Assembly (NCBI GenBank): GCA_004123355.1
Contig: SCHM01000001.1
Span: forward strand, 12,224,193 to 12,288,192
Length of the DNA stretch: 64,000 bases
Origin: Amphirosellinia nigrospora
Taxonomy: Eukaryota; Ascomycota; Sordariomycetes; Xylariales; Xylariaceae
Direction: 5' to 3'
Position 1 is the first letter of the stretch. Each line of letters opens with the position of its first letter. A model generated the notes under the pieces. It did not search any database. It was not told the DNA's origin and was given only the letters and a program-made list of their open reading frames with translations. Positions 35,884 through 49,176 of the stretch are shown piece after piece. Made by a program: the position numbers and the translations under genes.

Positions 35884-36357
35884 GTATTCTGGCAGTTAGT
35901 ACAACGTCTAAGACTCTTAAGGCTATTTGAGTCGTCATGTCATTATGCTGTGCGTAAAGCACGTGTACCATGTATCTATTATGATATCATAATGGGACGT
36001 GGTCAATTCTTGGTCTCTGCGGCAGTTATAATCGATGGGTTAGGGTATTAGATAAAGACGGGATACAAGTCCCTAGTTGCAAGCTGTCAAAGGTAGTGAA
36101 GACTCATATTAATGATGGTAAAGGAGTTGAGTATATTCAGGATAAGTAGAAAGGAAGAAGCAGACCCTAAAGAACCTAGGGGATCTAGCATGTATACACG
36201 TCGGATGGGTGGTGGAGTACCACACCCCCCTTATTCAACACCAGCGGCCCGATATCATGGGCCCTCTCTCCGAAGCTCGCCTTTCTCACACAAGATTCCC
36301 ACACTCAGCTGTTCGGGTATCAATTAAGCCATGGAGCAGGACGATGCAACTTGATTG
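35884..36357. other. Intergenic stretch
   Basis: 474 nt, AT-rich around 35940-36120. No gene seen. Confidence 0.5.
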
Positions 36358-37786
36358 CTACTCATTGATTTGATCTAGTAGAATATGCTCCGCGGGAGCC
36401 ACCTTCGCCACATGCCCCCAAGCCGTAATCGTACTCTTGGCGTGTTCAATATTGTGAGCGGCGGCGCCTCTCGACAAGAGAACAGCCTCCCGTCCACGTT
36501 CTAGGATTTCCTGCTGGTATGGATCTAGCGTGGCCCCAACATCCGTCGAATCTTCAAGGTTGATTTGGCTCAGGCCTTTGGATATCTTGAGCGCATCTCT
36601 AATGGCGTGCACGCCGCCCTCTCCTCGAACTGCAATTCGTGGTCAGTCACGTCTTTCAGAACTCAAGAAGACCGTTTTCCGGATGAAGACTTACATGGGG
36701 TCATTGCATGAGCGGCGTCGCCCACTAGGATAATTCGTCCAGTAGGCGGCAGAGGTGGCATGATTAGGTCCCGAAGTATCATTGCGCCAGGGTCCACGCC
36801 GCTGACTGGTGTTAGATCAAAGAGTTCTTTGAACCTAGGCTCCAATGTTTCGGCCCTCTTCATAACCCAGTCATATTTGGCTTGTGCAGAAGCGTTCTTA
36901 AGCCAGTGGTCCGCTTTATCGGCGTCTTCGTCATTCCAAGCAACCCACCAGTAATACTCGCCTGAAAAGTCCTCGTTCACTTTATTCAGGCCCACGAAGA
37001 TAAACCCCCCGTTCAATGCCTTCGGGGAAAGTGCATAACTGCTATGGCTGAGAGATAGTTGACGTTCAAACGCCTCTCCCGATAGTGTCAGCTTGGCCTG
37101 TATGCTACTCATTTTGATGGGGTTGAGAACTTCAGAGTTTGGTCGGCCTAGCAGGTATTCACGAGCTAATTTCTTGTGTCAGCGGCGTAGAGATTATGTG
37201 CCGTCTCTTTCCCAGAGGTGTACTCACCCACACTATTGATCCCATCAGCGCCGATTAGGATGTCACCTGAGGCGCTCGTCCCGTCTTCGAAATGAACCGT
37301 AACGACTTTTCCTTCCTCTTCTACTCGTCGTACCCATTTTCCCCATTGGATAGGGATGTTAGTAGCGAGCCACTGGCGGAAACGCAGACGGTTAACCCGC
37401 ATACATGGTGTCTCAGGCGTATTCTGGACCGCCACCCTTGGTTCATGGAAGTAGAAAGAAATTTGCGGTTCCAGTTTGAGAGGTTTTAAGTGGCCTGCTG
37501 ACTCTTCCAAAGAGGGCATATCAGAGGGGAATAACGACTTCAGATCGTCAAGCATGCTGTTGTCAAGTCAGCTATTACTTCGAGTATGTGTTTACATCTC
37601 TAGGCAGACTGAGTTTCAAAACACTCACGTGTGTATTCCGATGGCCGTACCCTTGCGCGTCACGATATCTGGATCCCGATCGAATATCTCGAATGGAATT
37701 CCTTGTTTTCGCAGGCATTGGGCGATGGTAAGGCCGCTTAGGCCGGCGCCCGCAATGAGCACACGAGGTTTTCCGCTTTCAGGCAT
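36358..37786 (-). CDS. FAD-dependent monooxygenase (aromatic hydroxylase type)
   Basis: Predicted 409 residues, four exons (37629-37786, 37228-37556, 36695-37165, 36358-36629), no frame break. Group A flavoprotein monooxygenase: Rossmann motif VLIAGAGLSGLTIAQ near the N-terminus with an acidic residue after the second strand (EIFDRDPD), the DG motif LIGADGINSV, and the second FAD motif GRIILVGDAAHAMTP followed by a FRGEGGVHAIRDAL helix. Introns all have GTAAGT or GTGAGT donors. Such enzymes use NAD(P)H and oxygen to hydroxylate phenols or secondary metabolites. No transmembrane anchor at the C-terminus. Substrate unknown. Start at the Met at 37786; an in-frame ATG at 37891 would put 35 extra residues before the Rossmann fold and is less likely. 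Confidence 0.88.
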
Positions 37787-40053
37787 TTTAAAATTCTGGT
37801 GATAGTTGTCTCTGATATGATAGATGAGGCTCTCTGGTCTCTGGGTTACATCTTGGTAGAATGAAGGGCTGGATTTATATCCAAATAACATCTCGGAAGC
37901 TTGTGGAGTAATCGCCGTGACCCGAACACGGCGCGGAGTGTATCAGGCAACCGGGTTCCGCAAATGTCTCTATTCACTTGATTGTAGTATGGTAAAGCGC
38001 GCCGATCGTCCTGGGTGACTTCGGAGGACTAGTGATTTGATCAAGCCGATCGAGCTGCTCTTCGATCTGAAGTGAGGACGCTAAAAAACGCCACCAACTA
38101 CGACCCCGCTAGCCCGAGCCAATTTTTTGGTGTATAGAACAAAGCTTCAATAGGTCTCAACAGTGTAAAGAAATTGATTGAATCACTAGAATCCGACTTG
38201 AAGAACTAGAGTATGATTTTTTATAAAAATTCAAGGCTATAAACCGTCGCCGTACGGATGTGCAAACAATTGCCCGTTAACTTTGTAGCTGCTGGGATTT
38301 TTTTGGCGTTCGCAGTTTTCGCTTAAGCTGAGCGAACCCCGTAATTGCTAGTACTCAGCTCAGGTGGCCCCCTTCCACTTGTATACTTGTCGATAGTAAA
38401 CAGAAGGCGGGGAATCGGACGAACGCGGCGGACGGAAGTATCTTGATAGATGTTGTTGGCAGCCCGCTACTAGATGGTCTTTGGTAGTTTGGTAAACTAA
38501 TAACGCATGATTGACTAAACCCCAGAAGCTTTTCCCAAATCAATGTCCGATGTTACTAGGTAATCTGCTCATCGGCTGTCCGATCGCTCGGAAGACCGAG
38601 CACGTCTGCTTGTAAATCCTCCAGCCGAACAGAAACGGCTCACGGAGTCATAATCGTATCATCATTGGGGTTCGCCACCAATGAGAATGATATTACACGT
38701 ACCCCGACACGAGCAGGGGATTCCACCCCATCATCATCAAGTACAAGACGGTGGCATCAACGCTTTATGTTGCTTTGTTGGCCCATAGTTAAATGTCGAT
38801 CTGGGAACATGATATCTACGTCAATAGTCTTCAGTGTTGAGTTATTTGGAACACAACTTGAAAGGCGAGAGCCTGGGTTTGAGTTTACGACACCCCGTTA
38901 CCAAGACAAATAGATGTGGTGAGATAGCCCGACGGAGGGAAGGGGGATATTAGAGCTTCTATATTGAAGTTGTAAGATCGAATTATATGTGCTGTGAGGC
39001 AACTAGATGACAGGCAGCATAGATACGTGATCCAGAAGGGGTCTCGCATTAGTGAAATAAAGAATTTACATTTCCCAATCATAAATAGATCTGATCTCCC
39101 CAATTTTCAATCAAGTAGCCAATGATCAGCGACAATATCTATATGTAGAACCGGCTGGTAGAGCTTCCCAATCTTGAGGCTTGGTATTTCAGCTTTTTAT
39201 GTATAAGACAGTAGCGTGGACTTAGCACTATAGAAACGGAAACTAGGCCAGCTACGTCAGATTATTAATACATGGAGCTAGAATCCTCATGTTGTGAGAA
39301 TGAAAAGGTCAAATGGGAAGCTCAAGCGATACAATTGTGCACAAATATACCCGTGACCAGAATTGAAAATGATTATAAGACGGGTTGGCTCCTGCAAGAA
39401 TTACCAACATGCATCTTGACCTCCGCTTACCTCGAAAATGCAACGAGCGCATTGAACCCTTACACCCGCCCTAAACCCATGATGGTAAGGCACGCTACTA
39501 GTCTATCCAGTGCCGACTTCTGCCTTTCCCCGATATATCTAGAGCCCTGATGATCAATTCAGCTACCCATATAATTTACGAGGCCGAGCCAAGATCTAGA
39601 TGTGACTCATTCGGTCAACGGCCTATCCCAAATACTTAGCCCGATCTCAAATCAAATCTCGTTCTGATTGCTTTTCGAGGACCAAGAATCAACCATCGAG
39701 AAAGCCGACTATTTGTGCAGGTACTACATGTCGCCAACTTTACTACCCTAAGCTAGCGACTCTGCAATTCAAGAAAAGATGTGCTACCAAACTAAGGCGA
39801 GATTTCTGCGAGTATCTTCAGGCATAACAAGTGGAGCGCATGGCTCGGATTGCTGGGTTACCGAAGACATATCACACAGCATCTTATTAGCTAGTACCAC
39901 TCTTTATCTGCCCCGAGCTCAACTAAGGTCCGTTGCCTCGAGTTAAAGGAGTTTATACGAATATCCTATATGTATACGGGTCTAATGACTCACACCAGTC
40001 TTGATGATACGTCTAAATCCTGTCTACCATCGAGAACATTGCCTATAGCATTC
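37787..40053. other. Intergenic stretch, no supported gene
   Basis: 2.3 kb with scattered short open frames (for example plus 38665-38913 and 39272-39550) lacking any recognisable motif. No terminal repeats or RNA genes were found. Confidence 0.5.
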
Positions 40054-42314
40054 TTACCCCTCTTGCTTTTCGCCAGTTTGGCTCTCGGTCGCGTTCGTTT
40101 CATGAACCTTGCTCGAATTTACGGACTCAAAGTCTTCCTTATACGTCATGAACACCTCTTCGTTAACATGTCGATGCCTCCACACAAAGATAACCGTCTG
40201 GACGGCGAGAGCAATAGCGGGCGCGGCCCAGGCCCACACAAGGGTCGGGTCGTTGATTGCCGGGATCAAGATCTCACCCAAGGCGCTTGACAGAGCGGTC
40301 ATGAAGAGGAAGATGGAGATGACGGTGGCCCTCATGTTTTCCGGCGCTCGAGCGTAGGCGAGCTCGTACGAAGTAACATTGACAAAGATTTCGGATATCG
40401 CTCCCAAAGAGACGTTCGGGATCTGCCACCAGATGCTGATAGGCGATACGCCATCGCAAGTGCTGGCTTGGTAGCCGCTATTGGTGAAGTTAGCACCTGG
40501 ACACCGGTTCTTCGGAAAAAATTCGCCATCTAGGCTACTCACCATGGACTGGTTTTATACACGCGATACTGGACAATGGCTCCGATAACGCCGGACAAAG
40601 TAGCAAGAACAAACCCGAGGGTCATCCGGTCGATACGCCCAAACTTGATACCCTTGCGCTGAAGGAAAGGATAGACGACCTGGGCCATGAGCGGCGACAC
40701 CACGATGATAGTCAACGGGTTGAAGTGAGTCAAGAGATCGTTCGGCGCGCCGTCAGATGTCATAGCTGCTCCCTGGTTGCTCTGCACGGAACCAACGCCA
40801 CCATCGTTCAAGTTCCAAATAGGGATATAAAGAAAGATCTGGACGGCCTCCCACGTACGCTGCGCATCGTGGACGTCCTTCTCCGAATAGTTGACGACTA
40901 TACCCTGCTCAGCAAGCGTAGATGGCTTGACATTGTACCAAAGATTCTTCGAGAAGATGTTGCCTTTACTCTTCTTCAGCGCCGCGATGGTGATCTTCGT
41001 GAAACGGGTCAGGTCGGAACCGACGGGCCTTTTTCTAACTGTGCGCTTGTATACTACAGTTCCGCTTGGTCAGTCATCACATGCTTCATACTCACTTCAT
41101 CTCTATCATAGATGAACAACCACAACACCCGAACTAAAAACTAAAACATGGTGACGAAAGGCCAATCACAGAAGAAAATAAGCCAAAGCAGAGATGGTGT
41201 TACTTACTAGCGGCTAGCAAAACCGGCAAAAGGAAGTAGATGATCCGGGTGCCAAGTATGCGAGCCAAAAGCCACGATACTTTTCGATATAGACGACAGC
41301 GATAGAAAAGAAGGCGCCGACGTTCACAAACGCATAGAATATGAGCAGGATGTGGCTAATGGTCGTCTCGGGGTCAACTAGCACCTTCTCTCCGGACTTG
41401 AGCACTTTGGTGTACTCGCGCTGGTACTTGTATTGATCAATCAGGGTCGGCGCGACGTTGGGCTTGAAGATGCCGGCTCCGATGGCGAGAAGGAAAAAGC
41501 TGATAAGAAAAGGTGCCACACCCTTGCCGGCCCTAAGCACAGCTGGCGCAGCGCCTCCGACTAGTTCCTACGTGTCAGTCATCCGGCTATCCTAGTTTCA
41601 AAAAGGTTCAAGCATACTACGAGGACCGAGCGTGTTAGCTTGTGTTTTGACTGATATGTACGATTCACATTAAAATGATCACTCACCTCATAATAATATG
41701 GGCAACACCACCAATCAACACGCCGTACACGATGGCGCGGTATCGGCCAATCTTGGTGTCCGCCCACCAAGCGCCGAAGATGGGGATAACATAGGCCAAG
41801 AAGGTGAACAGGAGAGTTAAGGCGGAAGCAGCCTGGAGACCGAGACCGAGAGCACCGGCGTGGGAGTTGGGCTTGCTGGGGTCAACGCACCGCTGCCGTT
41901 ACCACCTTTTGGGAGCGGGAACTGAAGGAAATTGTTAAAAACGGCCTTGACACCGTAGTATGAGGCCCGTTCCGCTAGCTCCACGAAGCAGAGAGTCCAC
42001 GCCGTCCAGGGGACCGAGTCGTACACCTTGCGCAGGGTTCTACGTTCCTCCTCGGTAGGCGGCGGATAGGCCTCGAGATCCACGATTTGACTGGCTGTTT
42101 CCTGCGAGTCGGCTTGGGATCTCGCTGTCCCATCTGTCGCGGCAACTTGGATAGCATGACCCTTCTCGACATCGACAACGGCGGGTTCGACGGCGTCATG
42201 GTGAACATTCAGGCCGACAACATTCTCGGCGCCAACGGTACTGGTAGCTATTGAGCGGCACATGAGTCGGTAAATGAGAACCATAAAGGGTTGAAACGCG
42301 ATGAACTTACCCAT
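40054..42314 (-). CDS. PTR2: PTR2-type proton/oligopeptide symporter
   Basis: POT/PTR family transporter for di- and tripeptides at the plasma membrane. The first exon is only ATGG (42311-42314), split by an intron 42248-42310; then comes a hydrophilic N-terminus, the family signature FVELAERASYYGVKAVFNNFLQ, GIFKPNVAPTLIDQY, and late helices (DLLTHFNPLTIIVVSPLMAQV, IPNVSLGAISEIFVNVTSYE, SIFLFMTALSSALGEI). Other introns are near 41568-41686, 41054-41207 and 40497-40542. Clear breaks of one missing base lie at 41882-41889 and 41243-41248. Two exon joins (about 41567 and 40497) also need one or two extra bases to keep frame. Total about 628 codons if so. The nearby secreted aminopeptidase could supply peptides. 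Confidence 0.9.
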
Positions 42315-44572
42315 TGCGATCGGTCAATCCACGAAGACACGGGCGAAAGACACGGATGTTACGACAACGAGTCGACAGACCAACAAGGTGTGCTCGCGCG
42401 GAGTGGTGTCCTGTATATATGTACGACATGGCTGTCGTACATATTATCTCAAATACTCTACATATTCGCTATCAGATAAACCCCGTCGTGGTGAGTGGCG
42501 CGATGGTGTCTCATGGGCTATCTATGATGTGACCGCTTGCCAACGGCTACCAGGACTGACTTGCCCAATAAGGATACGCACCCCCGTTCGACGAGCATGA
42601 TGGTATCGCGGCGGGCAAGTCGCACGGAAGCCACTAAACCCAAACGAACAACAACACCAACACCTAGCAAATCGCGGCATTCGACATGGCAATTGTTTAA
42701 TCCAGCATTCTTGCGTGATTGCCACCTTACCGCTTTAAACCGTACTGCGAAACGGGAGTTAGGGCCAGTCAAAAGTCAGAAACCCCCGAGAGTCTAGATC
42801 TCGACTTAATGCAGCCCTAAGTTCTTTTTTTTTCCAATCGATGCGCAAATGTCTTCGCTGCCGATCCGTCTAACGGTTCTAGATGTGAGAATACTAGACG
42901 AGAAGGATTCGTCGCTCACCGAATAGCCCAACGGTAATGTACGAAGGAACAATTTCCATGCGCCTCGCTTATCGGTCCGTCAATGTGTCGACCTACCTCG
43001 TAGATATCTTGAAATTTCCTGTATTCGATTGCCACATGTGGAGTACCATGCCTGCCGGGGCAGACGACATTAGAGTTCAGCCAACAGTATGGAGAGAATC
43101 ATGGAGCACGGTGCAAGTCATAAGCTCACGAAAGAACTGAGGAGTGATTGCGGCTGCGAAGTAACCGGATTCTCTATTATCTTTGTAGTCGCCAAATCCG
43201 ACGTTAAACCACTCACGTGTAACCCCAAAATCTTTGAATTCTTACCCATGCTACTAAGCGAAGATCGTAAGCCCAAGGTAAGTACCACCAGTGGGCAGGT
43301 ACTACCACTGTATAGGAAGGAACTGTGTGTACGGACTACATATGAATATCAATATACTCTGTCAAATCGCTTTTTCTCCACCAGGGGGAAAAAAGGTATA
43401 CGTCGGCAACGAACCGACTACCAACCTAGGTAACTCGGACCGGCAGGGGCCTAGCCGCGGCTAGGCGGCCGCTGATGGTCATGTCGTTAGCGTAGCGGGT
43501 GGTTGGGCTCAGAGATAACACGGGGAAAGCAGATGTAACCGAAGTCTAACTTGAAAACGAGTGCGATCACACAGTACAGGTACGATAACCAGTCATGTAG
43601 ACTCTAAACTAGTATAGTAGCGCCTAGATTTGCTCGATGGGCAGTACAAAGAAAATCGCTCGTCAACGTGACCACTGGCTATCGCTGGTGATCGTTGGGT
43701 AGTAGGAGTACATCGTCGGGTTTTATTCTTGTCGTAGCAAAAGGTGGACTTCGAAAGAAATGCAGGAATAAGAACATGCCATGACTATGGAGTAAAATAA
43801 GAAGACGTCTCAGACTTCAAGGGGAAAAGACAATATTGCTGGTGGGTTTGTAAAGATTGTGAAAATGATAAAAGTTAGGAGATTAATAGTTGGCTCCAAT
43901 ACTGAATAGGACAGATAGCCTAATCACTATGTTGTAACAAGTCTTGAAGCCAAAACTTGAAATAACAAGCTTCGTCATCAAGAAGCTGTCTTTCTACTTC
44001 TTCACTACCTCAAGGGCCCCTCAGTCCGACATGCTGGGATCGACAATCTCGTTGACGGTGGCCGAACTGGAAGGTTCATTCTACAGCCTGTTTCACTTAT
44101 CTGCTTGATGCTCAAGATAAGTTTATAGGTGCGTGAAGTAAACTGATTGATAAATCCTTCTAGTATACTTGAATTTAGATAATATAGGGGTTAACTTTAG
44201 AGCAAGTTACAGAATTGGTCAGGCAATGATGGGCGGCGGGAGACATATGATATTAAAATACAGGAGATCGAAGTGAAAACACTTCGGCTCTTGCATTTCA
44301 CTAGGAGTGTATGGTGCGAGAAACGAAGAATGTAGGTAGCCATGACTGACCATTGGTTCAATTTGCTAGACTGATACAGTAATACAGCAAAAGAGCTGTG
44401 CGAAAGTCGATTCTCCAAGGGGTATTTCCCACTCTAAACGGCTGTGTAAACTATGACACTTTGGCCGTCCTTTTGATGTCCTTTCAAGACCCCCAACTCC
44501 TGAGCAATGCTATGTAAAGCCACACCCTGACTCCGTATGAAATGCCAATTATGATCAACAGTGGACTTCCAC
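42315..44572. other. Intergenic stretch, no supported gene
   Basis: 2.3 kb between the upstream side of the peptide transporter and the 3' end of RRP6. Open frames such as plus 43089-43433 have no known motif. Nothing structured was seen apart from AT-rich patches near 43800-44200. Confidence 0.5.
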
Positions 44573-47378
44573 TTATTGTTTAAACGTCGCGCTCTTCCCG
44601 GTCTTCTCGCCGTGCAATCTGCGTGCAGGCTTCGGGCCTTCAGCGGTCAGGGCATATGGATTAAACCTTGCCTTTCTTGGGGCATTCCTATTATTCGCCG
44701 TATTTTTCCCTGCTTTGAGCACCGACTCCGCCTTGGTGTAGTCGAATGGCTCATCACTTTCGTTGGCCACTGTGCTCACATCGTCAGTCGTCTGCTTTTT
44801 CTTAGCCAGCTTCTCAGCCTTCTTGCGGTCCTTTCGTTCCTTCCTCCCAATCTCTTTGCGAGCGCGTTTTTGTGCTTTCTTCTTGGCTTTCCTGGCTTTC
44901 TTAGTATTTGTTTCCTCCTCACTGTCATCCTCGTCAGGGACGGCGATTTCCTCATCGGCAGGTTCTGATGTTGTCTTGGTTTCAAGCGCAGTTGGTTCAT
45001 GTGTTTCGGAATCGATTTCAGATTCAGCGTCTGATTCGGAGCTGGACTCAAGTTCAGGAGCTTTGCGCTTTATACCGACTTTGAGGGTAAATTCGCTATC
45101 CATAGGTGTTAGATCGCCATTTATGACCTCGCTAGAGGCTGTTTGTGGTTGTTCGGCGACTATATTTTCTGACATGGTTATGTCCTGATGCGTTTCCGGA
45201 TTGGCATTTTCTGCTAGCTTGGCAGACTGGACGAATTGAGCCCAAGGGAGCTCGAATTCCCGTTGCTTTGGTAGAGACACTTTGTCCAGTGGATCCCATC
45301 GGCTACTAATAGGCATATCACCCCATAACTGGGAGGTGGATGAGATGAGATCGTTCGTAGCAGGTGCATCCTTTTGTCGGTCCTTGAGCTGGGGCAAAAC
45401 TGTACGAGCAACCTCCCCGATTCCTATGGTCGCTGCACTATTGCCGCGAATAACCTCTGCCACAGTGGGGCCATTGGCGCCTTGTGTTATGGCTTTAGTG
45501 ATGATTGCGAACAAGTTGGACAAGTCGCGCTTTGCTAGAAAAGCACCAGAATCTAGTAAGCTGTGGAGCGCTTTTTGGTCGGGAGGGAGCCGCCTTGCAA
45601 TATCGAAAAGTGTTGCGTTGTTCATGATGAACAGAGGGCTTTCGTCCTCTTTGCGTGCCAAAGTGTCTCGCCATTGGTGAATAGCACGGAACACAGCAAA
45701 TTGTTCCTTAGTAAATTTGCCTGCTGATTGTCTAATGAGCATGTTATACCAACCAAACGGCCCCTGGCCAGCCTCTGCATCATAAACGTATGATTCATGC
45801 CTACGAAGAGACGTCTCATTCGACTTGAACAAGACATGGCGCATGAGATCGTGTTTTGCCGTATCTGGCTGAGGGGACGACAGAAGTTCATTTCGGAGGC
45901 GGTCATAAATGTAGAGAAGATAATGAGTGTCTGATCTTGCGTAGTAAACATTTCCTCAGGCAGTGGTCTGTGGCGCAGGTTAGCCATGCTGGCAATGACG
46001 CAGTTCTTGAAATCAAATTTGGCTTAAATGACATACCGAATTCGCCAGTCTGCCAATTGATATTTCTTATCGGCGTCGAAGTCAACAAACCGTTTGAGAA
46101 GATAGGCGAGACTTCGTCCAGGGTATTGCAGCGCACAAGCAGCCTCAAATGTGTCAAACAGCCCGACGATGTAGAGCCCACAATCTCTTTGAAGCCAGAC
46201 AATATCCATATATGCGCCGTGTAGCACCTGTCGCTTATTAGAAGATGTACGTGGTAGGAAGGGAAATTTCTAGGCATTGGTCACCTTGACGATGCTGGGA
46301 TCAGCGAATACTTCATTAAGCACTTCCAATTTGTGACGCCATGGCTGCAACGTATCGACTATCCAATCCTTTTCACGAGTGCTTATCTGCATAAGGGAGA
46401 GCAGGCCCGTGTACGTTCTGAAGTCGTGATGCTCTGTATCAATGGCGATCTCACTTGCGCCTTTCAATTCTTCTAGCATTGCCAAGATCCCATCAAATGT
46501 ATCGACGTAAGTAGCAGTGGTGGATTCGAAGGGGAGATATGGGACTGGCTCTTTTTCTTGAAAGACGGCTTCGGGGTATTCTAACGAGAGAATTTCCGTC
46601 TCGTAAGGGTGCTTGTACCTAAGCCTATGGTCAGTTCTCCAGATCGATTCATATACGTTCGAAGTTTTCTGGGTTTACTCGGCACTTCTTAAGCCTTGCA
46701 ATCGGATTTTCTTGAGCAATTTCTCGCCTTGTTTTTGAGTTGTTTTGGAGTGCGCTGCACTTGCAGCTCCTTGGGAGAGAAGTGAGAAGAAAGTCGAGCA
46801 GCATACTGGGTAGAATGGGATTCGTCGCTGAAAGTCACAAGGCTCTTATCGAGGGGAAGAGTGGCATGTGGCTTTTGGGTAAGAATAGGCTTCCAAGGGG
46901 AAGTGTGGTGGTTGTCGGGCTTGAGCTCGAAAGTGTTCTGGGGCTTGAGGACGTTGGCCCGACGCATGGATTGGTCTAAGGCGTATCGGGACTTCTTTGT
47001 CGGAGCAGCGGTGGCGGGCTGCTCCACGGGGGCAGACTTCCTCTTGATGGCCCCTGTGTACTCGTCTAAACATGTGTCGGCCTTCTCTAACAGGTTATCG
47101 AGGACATCGACAATTCGCGACCAGTGAACATCGACGTCGTCGGCATCTTCCAGACTGGGGCCGGCTACGTCGGTACCCCTCGTTGCCGATTGGAGGAGGG
47201 ACGAAGTCAGGGTGAGGAGGTGAGAGGCGATATCGTCGAGCTCTTCCGAAACAACGGGGTTGCTGGTGCGTTGGAAGCCCAGATCTTCGGCGGCGACCTG
47301 GTTAGCTAGTCGGGTGGTAGAGACGAGGGCATTTTGAACCGTCTCCTGGAGCGACTTAAAATCCTGTGAGGATTCCAT
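44573..47378 (-). CDS. RRP6: Nuclear exosome 3'-5' exoribonuclease Rrp6
   Basis: Rrp6 trims and degrades nuclear RNA with the exosome. Predicted 871 residues in four exons (46686-47378, 46285-46618, 46037-46227, 44573-45967). Order: PMC2NT-like N-terminal domain, then REIAQENPIARLKK and YKHPYETEI; DEDD-Y nuclease with EIAIDTEHHDF, HGAYMDIVWLQRD and YYARSDTHYLL; HRDC domain (FAVFRAIHQWRDTLARKEDE); and a Lys/Glu-rich tail with nuclear localisation clusters (KKARKAKKKAQKRARKEIG). Breaks: T4 at 46743-46746 (two bases missing, restoring KTRREIAQENP) and A3 at 45946-45948 (one base, restoring the catalytic Tyr-Tyr). With three bases the total is 872 codons. The exon 1 donor GTGCCG is weak but keeps the frame. 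Confidence 0.93.
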
Positions 47379-48191
47379 CGTCGCAATTTATTGTGTGGCC
47401 TTGTCTCGTCTTGTCTTCGTGCCGAGGCGCCACACGTTTGCAACGACGGCAAAAAATCAGAGTATGTGGATGGCAGATGGAGATGTCGACATACCAACTT
47501 GGGTAGGAGGTAGAGGCTTCAACAAAAAATTGTAGGGATTGGAGTTCGGGAGACAGCGCGCGCCGCGACGGCTGATAAGATAAGAATGCGATAACGCTCT
47601 GCTGTACAGGTATGTAGATAGGTACCAGCAAGCCTAGCTGCGTAAGTGTAAGGTAAGAACCTACGGAGTACTTAGGTAGTAAATGAAGTCTACTTTGTTT
47701 AAATTTATCGCAACATGTTAAATCTCTCGTTATCCGACACCCTATCCGATGCCGTTATCTTTATAAATAAAGGCTATCTACGGACGAAACTTCTAATGTC
47801 GACGCGAAGAAGGCGAAGAACTCGCTAAGAAACACGACCACAAGTGATCCAACGGTATCTTGAGATATGCCGCTCGTTAGGCCTTTCTATTCGGATTCGG
47901 GTGGTGGCCAACCATATTTCCTCGACGAATCATTCCATAGCATAACTATCACGGCACCAAACCTTAAGCCGTATTTTGTAGATATTTATGCTGCTATATT
48001 TGCAGCTTAGCCGCTCTCCGCCTTGTATCTAATACTGTACCTACCGACCATCAACACATCCGAGGTGGTAAACAAGAAAGACGAAGGATATCGGCCAGCA
48101 CGATTAGTACAACGATCCTAAAAAGGTCGGAATAATTAACAACTGTTGAATTTATCTTTAATTTTTATCAATACTCCAATATTAATTCCGA

Positions 48192-48290
48192 AAGGGTACC
48201 CGTAGGGACCCACACTCCCTGTACTAAGCAGTAGTAGTCATTGACCCTTAGTAGGGGTTTTTGAGTTACAAATAACCAGTTGAGTTGCAA
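48192..48290 (+). repeat. Left terminal inverted repeat of the MITE
   Basis: Outer end begins AAGGGTACCCG and the inner end is TTGAGTTGCAA. Paired with 48732-48829. Confidence 0.8.
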
Positions 48291-48731
48291 TAGCGCGGCT
48301 ACATAATCTACCTTACAAAATACCAAGAGCCTATATAGCTCTACTTTACATACTTCTTTTTTTTAAAGAAATACCAAAAGTTACAATTTATATAATTATA
48401 CCACTACTATAGATCATTATATACTGCCTAAATGCAACACCTACTGCAACACCTACTACAATACTTAACCTATTGCAACACTTACAGCAATAACCACGAA
48501 TACAGCAGTTTTTTACTAAAGGACGCAAATTACGTATATTTTAGCTGCAAACGCGTCAGGCAAAAAAAGCCTAAAACTACAAAATCGCCCGCAGCTACTT
48601 GCAAAATTCTAAGCCCGTATTTTTTATATACATAGCTAAAAAAACTAGTACGCTAACGCGATTTCGCAAATATTAGGAAATACAGTAGTTTTTAGTAGCG
48701 CCCTCACGTATTACAAAGTACCGGTAAGATT

Positions 48732-48829
48732 TTGCAACTCAACTGGTCATTTACAACTCAAAGACCCCTACTAAGGGTCAGTGACCACTACTGCTTAGTA
48801 CAAAGAGTGTGGGTCCCTACGGGTACTCT
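48732..48829 (-). repeat. Right terminal inverted repeat of the MITE
   Basis: Begins TTGCAACTCAA and ends CGGGTACTCTT. Reverse complement of the left arm with about ten mismatches. Confidence 0.8.
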
Positions 48830-49176
48830 TGTTTTCAGTGATAACTACGGTGAACAAGGGTTTTCGAGTGCTCGGGATTTAATCAGCAAAAGCGGCGAAG
48901 CGCTATCCCTAATTTGTCATGCGCTAGCGGCATGACCTAGGGATCCACTTGGGCTGAGCAAGTACCGGCTTGCAGCTGTTGCCTGCATCATTGCTGCTCT
49001 ACACCTGAACCCATATCCATCCGTCGGACACCCGCATCTGCATACCTATTCGTCGACACCACTATCGACATCTCTATCTATCATTCTACCAGTCCGAATC
49101 TTAGTGCAAGCAACCCTCATATCTAATCACAATAGCATCACGGTCGATCTAGAAGACTGTTGCTGGATTTTTCAGG

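Larger units (their letters stand above)
48192..48829. mobile_element. MITE-like element with ~98-bp terminal inverted repeats
   Basis: Left arm 48192-48290 and right arm 48732-48829 are inverted copies about 90% identical; both hold the core GTACCCGTAGGGACCCACAC, read inward. Nearly all differences are transitions (CC to TT, G/A, C/T), as expected after RIP-like decay. The 441-nt interior is AT-rich, codes for nothing recognisable and includes imperfect TGCAACACCTAC tandem units at 48433-48490. No clear target-site duplication could be seen, so the superfamily is open. It sits in the shared upstream region of RRP6 and MDM35. Confidence 0.8.
47379..49176. other. Divergent intergenic region with AT-rich repeat DNA
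   Basis: 1.8 kb between the start codons of RRP6 and MDM35. It holds AT-rich decayed sequence (47700-48190), a MITE-like element (48192-48829, listed separately) and a pyrimidine-rich leader before MDM35. Confidence 0.6.
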
